This document shows positions 61,205 to 64,000 of a stretch of 64,000 bases of DNA, one piece after another (within the stretch, counting starts at the first letter, position 1; the number at the start of each line of letters is the position of its first letter). The notes beneath the pieces were generated by a model, which was not told the origin of the DNA, searched no databases, and saw nothing but the letters and a program-made list of their open reading frames with translations. Origin of the DNA: Lateolabrax maculatus (Eukaryota > Chordata > Actinopteri > Acropomatiformes > Lateolabracidae); the NCBI GenBank assembly GCA_031216445.1, contig CM062219.1, forward strand, positions 5,097,001-5,161,000. Reading direction: 5' to 3'. A program made the position numbers and the translations under genes.

Positions 61205-61580
61205 TAATTAGTATAAAACTCAGAGTACAGCTGAGGCTGACAGGAACGTCATTAATTTTGTATTGGTGTAAGTATTGGTCACATGATGGCGCTAGATGTG
61301 AAATTAAGGCATCACCAAAGTGATTACAATTCATCCTGAGGGACACATGAATGTCTATACCAAATTTCATGGCAAATTCATTCAATAGTTGTTGGGACAT
61401 TTTACTAAAAACCATAAACGTCAAACTCATGGTGGCGCTACAGCAAAAGTCGGGGGATGACCAAAAGTCAGCTCGATTTGTCCTCTGGGGACCATGAAAG
61501 CTGCACATGGCATTTGTCACAAATAGAGGCAGATCGTATCTCAAAGGTTTTGCTGAACTGGACTCCTCCAGGCAACAAGA
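61205..61580. repeat. Interspersed repeat family A, copy 4
   Basis: CAGCTGAGGCTGACAGGAAC, CACATGATGGCGCTAGATG, CAAATTTCATGGCAAATTCA, AATAGTTGTTGGGACATTTT and TCATGGTGGCGCTACAGC. The 240-codon minus-strand reading frame across it is an accident of the repeat. Confidence 0.75.
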
Positions 61581-64000
61581 AGTGTGGACAATCTCTGTGA
61601 CCTGGTTCAAAGCTGTGATGGAAAAGATGAGACTAAGAGGGAAATGCAACAATGGGGGGAACTTGCTGTTTTGTAATGAGTAAGTAATTATCACCAGGTC
61701 GTAAATACAAATTGTATTACTCACGTGAAGAGGGAATTGATTCATCATTCTATGTATTCTATTTCATTGTATCTTTTGACTGTTTCAGCACTGTATTTGT
61801 ATGCCGTACTGTGTACATGTATGCGAGGCATATGAAACTAAATAAATTCACACTAAGTTCATGAAAAAGAAGCGATAAAAAGAGACCGATAGTGAGAGGA
61901 GAAACGGGGAAGGAGAGGAGAGAGTCTGTTTAATCTTAGAGCCAACAGAGACGTCAAGAGGGTTCCTGATCGATGTGTTGAACATTATTGTAGAGCTGGA
62001 TGTTGCTCTTTGCAGCCTGCTGCTGTTTGGCTCCCCAGCCAGAAACTGTGTTGCTGCAAGCTGAAACTAGATTTCTCTAAATGCAATTTCTCCCTCTCTC
62101 CCGTATTTTCTCTCCTCTTCGTTGGTGCCTTCACCTTTCTCTTTACCTTTCTCTGTTTGGATGTTTTCACCTCTTCTCAATCACTCTGTGTTGTCAGCGG
62201 ATGGTCAATAAAATTCATGCTGGAATTATTTAACAGTCTCGGGATATGATGCACTGTCTTTGTAGTGCAAATTTTACAGGAGCGAGTATGAGGAGAGCAG
62301 AAGTGTATTGATGTGCTGTATTTATTTCCTGTTCAGGTTAGAGCCTATACAGTAGATCTATGACTTAATGAATAGCCAACATCTACTGTTCTCAATGTGC
62401 CCTCTTTCTCACCCTGAAACACGCTTCACACACTAAGACACTGTGTGGTCGTCTGTCTCCTCCGACATTCATCTTAGTTCGTCGTAACAGAGTTCACCTC
62501 TTCTGTGGTAAATTATAAGATTACAGCTACAAAAGAGTCTGGTAACTCATAGCAGTGCCATATATGGAATAAAAAAAGAGAAATGACAGCATGTATCGGA
62601 GAAGCAACTACACATTAATAGATAATTGTGAAAATCAAAAATTATACTGACGGCTTTCTTGTTAATGGGGAGGGTATTGTCAAGTGGATGGCATGTTACG
62701 ATCGGTCACTGGTCTTCTCAGGGGACAACTGATTAATTCAACGCCACTTTGAAAATTAAGCCTAGAGGAACACAGAACTACAGAGGCCCTTCATGTCCTG
62801 TTAGTAAATCATTTGTCACACCATATTATGTGCGTACGACAAACTGTGCCTGTGTGCCACAGCTGTGGCGATGAGCATCACTGCCCACTGATGACAGCGC
62901 TGAATGCATTAATAAGATGCTTGTGCTTAACATAACTGGAGCTGAGCTGCAGGTCGACGACAATTTACCACAGAGAGGATATACTGACATATTTCGCCCT
63001 CTTAAGCAGGGCTGTTAGTTTACCTTGAGGAGCAGTAACATAAAAATGCAATGGCTGAATAACCAGAACACCACCCTCCTCTCGCCAGTTATCATAAGGA
63101 TAAATCCTCCTTATCGCCACTTCCAAGAGTCGGTGCGGCTGAGAGGAGCGGCAGCAAAATTAGAACATAATCTTCCCGAGGGGCGAGGCGTCGAGAAGAC
63201 TAGATCAATAACGCAGAGGATTCATGCCAGGAGTGGATATTTTCAGATGAAAGAAAGGTGAACTTCTCCAGGCAATTCCAACACAGCAGAAGGCTTGTTA
63301 TTGTTACTGCGGAGCGTCTAGTAGTGCTGTTTGGATGTATGTACAAACCATCAGGTCCCACAGGGGAGGAGACGGACTGGCGTTGTGACCTTACAGCACA
63401 AGAAAATCAGCAGAAATGATACGATTGTATTTCTCATTTTGATTTCGGCTGGATTTACGGCTTCAAAATCAAATAAAATCAGTTGACAAACTTTTTGAAG
63501 TAGATTATTTATTAATGTGTTTACTTCAGCCCCAAGCTATAGTGTACATCTCTGACCTAGAATTGTGGAATCTAAAGCCACATACAGTATATCTTAATAC
63601 AACTGCAGGACTACTTGTCCATGGATAAAATGTAATAAATTAACTGCAGACACCTGCTAATGTTTTGTGATTATACGTAGGTGTGTGTGTGTGTGTACAA
63701 AAGTTGTCATCCGTGCAGCGACGCGGGGCGTGTCCGGCGTGCTCACCAATGCATCCAGACATCAATACAGCATCAGTAATGACATCTCCTTAGAGAGCTT
63801 TGGCCTCAAGTTGCAATGAAGCATGAAAGAGCGATGAAGGAAGACAAAGACGCTGGGTAGGGAGCGAGCAAGAGAGAAGGAGCGAGTGTGCGGCAGAGCA
63901 GAATATTCGGGGTGTAATTATTCTGTGATGGGTGATAAAATGACACAGGAAGAAACAGAAATCTAGAGGTGTTGCATACTAATAGTCGTTACAACCTGCG

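Larger units (their letters stand above)
54985..64000 (-). other. Upstream intron sequence of DAB2IP
   Basis: Over 9 kb without any exon of the C2 or PH region. The exon expected next upstream (ending in a TGKxK-like motif before DFLTDL) was not found. It contains repeat families C and A and a Tc1-like remnant (listed separately), plus GC-richer non-repetitive patches near 60490-60780, 62820-62960, 63010-63240 and 63690-63930. Confidence 0.65.

Noticed and set aside
61026..61748. Minus-strand reading frame of 240 codons
   Set aside because: It runs across a family A repeat, has no splice-bounded homology and does not resemble any DAB2IP exon.

Overview
The window is nuclear DNA from a ray-finned fish, most likely a percomorph teleost. 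Genes are split into short exons with GT-AG junctions inside long introns. CA/TG microsatellites are dense, and several interspersed repeats are of types I know from teleost genomes, including a decayed Tc1-like transposase. The recoverable proteins are vertebrate. No sign of prokaryotic, viral or organellar DNA was seen.

Layout from left to right. (1) 1-4100, + strand: the 3' part of a DIPK1/FAM69 divergent protein kinase gene, closest to DIPK1B. Three exons are visible and the exons for the N-terminal membrane anchor lie left of the window. (2) 4480-7530, + strand: an intronless 628-codon gene with its own TATA promoter that I cannot assign to a family. Its 3' end is followed by a tandem copy of its last ~30 codons and 3' flank. 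(3) 8261-9734, - strand: a two-exon gene whose N-terminus looks like the RIIa-type docking domain of the sperm flagellar protein CABYR. (4) 11000-33600, + strand: TTLL11, a tubulin polyglutamylase, complete in ten coding exons (740 codons) behind a CpG-rich promoter. (5) 35770-64000, - strand: the 3' two thirds of DAB2IP, a Ras GTPase-activating scaffold. Ten coding exons (795 codons) run from the arginine-finger exon to the stop codon. Its C2/PH exons lie right of the window, so 54985-64000 is one long intron or promoter-proximal sequence.

TTLL11 and DAB2IP face each other tail to tail, as I recall for human 9q33, so this is old conserved synteny. The CABYR-like gene and TTLL11 are head to head about 1.8-2 kb apart, and both belong to axoneme or flagellum biology. 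The unassigned intronless gene sits just beyond them and carries an X-box-like palindrome in its promoter, so a testis or ciliated-cell role is a reasonable but unproven guess.

All exon boundaries were set by hand from splice consensus, reading phase and remembered vertebrate orthologues; every reported junction keeps frame. No alignment or database search was run.
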